Below are positions 12,607-13,450 of a stretch of 13,450 nt of DNA, piece by piece. The notes beneath the pieces were generated by a model. That model did not search any database and had not been told where the DNA came from. It saw only the letters and a list, made by a program, of their open reading frames with translations. Both the position numbers and the translations under genes were made by a program. Origin of the DNA: an uncultured Ruminococcus sp. (GTDB lineage Bacteria; Bacillota; Clostridia; Oscillospirales; Ruminococcaceae); contig CALGTV010000005.1 of assembly GCA_937902395.1 (NCBI GenBank), positions 1 through 13,450 on the forward strand, read 5' to 3'. Positions within the stretch are counted from its first letter, which is position 1; each line of letters opens with the position of its first letter.

Positions 12607-13450
12607 TTAATCGTCGAATGAATCATCATCTATACTGAAAGAGTCGAAATCCGGTTCGTCATCGCTGCCGAAAAGATCGGATTCTTCCTCATCATCGAAG
12701 TTGAAGGTATCTTCCTTATCCATTCTGTCGAAATCGTCATCATCTTCTCCGTTGCCGAGAGAATAGCCTGCATCAGTAATATCATCGTCGGAGAGAGCGC
12801 TGAGATCCTCAGTTTCCTCATCGTTGAAATCGCTTCTTGCAGGAATAGGATCATCATCAAAGCTCTGCTTGAGGTCAATTTCCTCCTGATTGATGTCAAG
12901 AACCTTAACATCAAGACCGAGGGACTGCATTTCCTTGATAAGAACCTTAAAGGATTCAGGAATACCCGGTGTAGGAACATTCTGTCCCTTAACAATAGCC
13001 TCGTAAGTGTTTACACGACCGATAGTATCGTCAGACTTAACTGTCAGGATTTCCTGGAGAGTATAAGCAGCGCCGTAAGCCTCCAGAGCCCAAACCTCCA
13101 TTTCTCCGAAACGCTGACCGCCGAACTGAGCCTTACCGCCCAGAGGCTGCTGAGTAACGAGAGCATATGGACCAACTGAACGAGCGTGAATCTTATCGTC
13201 AACCAGGTGGTGGAGCTTGAGGTAGTACATATATCCAACTGTTACGCGGTTGTCGAACTTTTCACCAGTACGTCCGTCGTAGAGAGTGAACTTACAATCC
13301 TCGTTGAAATCGAGGGAATTAGGATTAATAACCTTATCCATTGTGTTAAGCTCGAAGTAATCGTCCTTATGAGCCTTGCTCTTTTCATCTGCCTGACGGA
13401 AGCACTCACGGATATCTTCTTCGTGTGCGCCGTCGAATACAGGGGTCATA
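12607..13450 (-). CDS. rpoB: DNA-directed RNA polymerase subunit beta, C-terminal part (cut by window edge)
   Basis: The last 280 residues or so of beta; the frame runs off the right end and the Met at 13449 is internal. Conserved C-terminal motifs are present: YMYYLKLHHLVDDKIHARS, GPYALVTQQPLGGKAQFGG, QRFGEMEVWALEAYGAAYTL and the PGIPESFKVLIKEMQSLGLDVKVL segment that contacts beta' and closes the clamp. After the conserved end (about residue 195 of this part) comes an extra tail of about 85 residues that is strikingly acidic, with many Asp/Glu runs such as GEDDDDFD. Bacillus beta also ends in an acidic tail, but a shorter one. Translated before rpoC in the same operon. Confidence 0.98.
   Translation of the reverse strand, partial: MTPVFDGAHEEDIRECFRQADEKSKAHKDDYFELNTMDKVINPNSLDFNEDCKFTLYDGRTGEKFDNRVTVGYMYYLKLHHLVDDKIHARSVGPYALVTQQPLGGKAQFGGQRFGEMEVWALEAYGAAYTLQEILTVKSDDTIGRVNTYEAIVKGQNVPTPGIPESFKVLIKEMQSLGLDVKVLDINQEEIDLKQSFDDDPIPARSDFNDEETEDLSALSDDDITDAGYSLGNGEDDDDFDRMDKEDTFNFDDEEESDLFGSDDEPDFDSFSIDDDSFDD

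Noticed and set aside
12630..13238. Alternative-frame ORFs over the rpoB end
   Set aside because: The rpoB frame is certain from its conserved motifs, and the others show no features of their own.

Overview
The window looks like the chromosome of a low-GC Gram-positive, most likely a Clostridia member of the Ruminococcus/Oscillospiraceae type. The reasons are the rpoB-rpoC order and protein sequence, strong AGGAGG-type ribosome binding sites, frequent TTG/GTG starts, consensus sigma-A promoters with 17-bp spacers, and many small AT-rich accessory genes. The genus is inferred, not proven. Almost everything is on the minus strand; one lipid kinase gene is on the plus strand.

Right part (about 7.7-13.45 kb, minus): the 3' end of rpoB (cut by the window edge), then rpoC, a rho-independent terminator, a HAD-family phosphatase-like gene and a small TSCPD-domain gene. 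The last two sit only 21 bp after the rpoC terminator and have no visible promoter of their own, so they may depend on read-through. The plus-strand DagK/YegS-type lipid kinase gene converges on the TSCPD gene and overlaps it by 11 bp. The only plus-strand terminator lies beyond the TSCPD gene, so the kinase mRNA is probably antisense to it.

Middle (about 3.6-6.8 kb, minus): tRNA-Gln(CUG) with its own consensus promoter and terminator, then a run of single-gene units: a 142-aa unknown protein, an EamA/DMT transporter, a 114-aa protein and a 124-aa protein. The last three start from copies of the same promoter/leader repeat. The first two copies abut a terminator hairpin on their upstream side; the third does not. 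The layout looks like a set of stand-alone accessory cassettes. After the 124-aa gene comes a 160-bp imperfect palindrome, probably a MITE-like element or a long rod-shaped RNA hairpin, followed by a terminator.

Left part (about 0.1-3.5 kb, minus): a likely operon of an ECF-type sigma factor, a membrane-anchored probable anti-sigma factor, a membrane-anchored DUF4846 protein, an in-frame ORF remnant, and a secreted, membrane-anchored protein resembling NTR/TIMP-like OB folds. This reads as a cell-envelope signalling module. Tandem hairpins with T-tracts at the extreme left end terminate a plus-strand transcript coming from outside the window.
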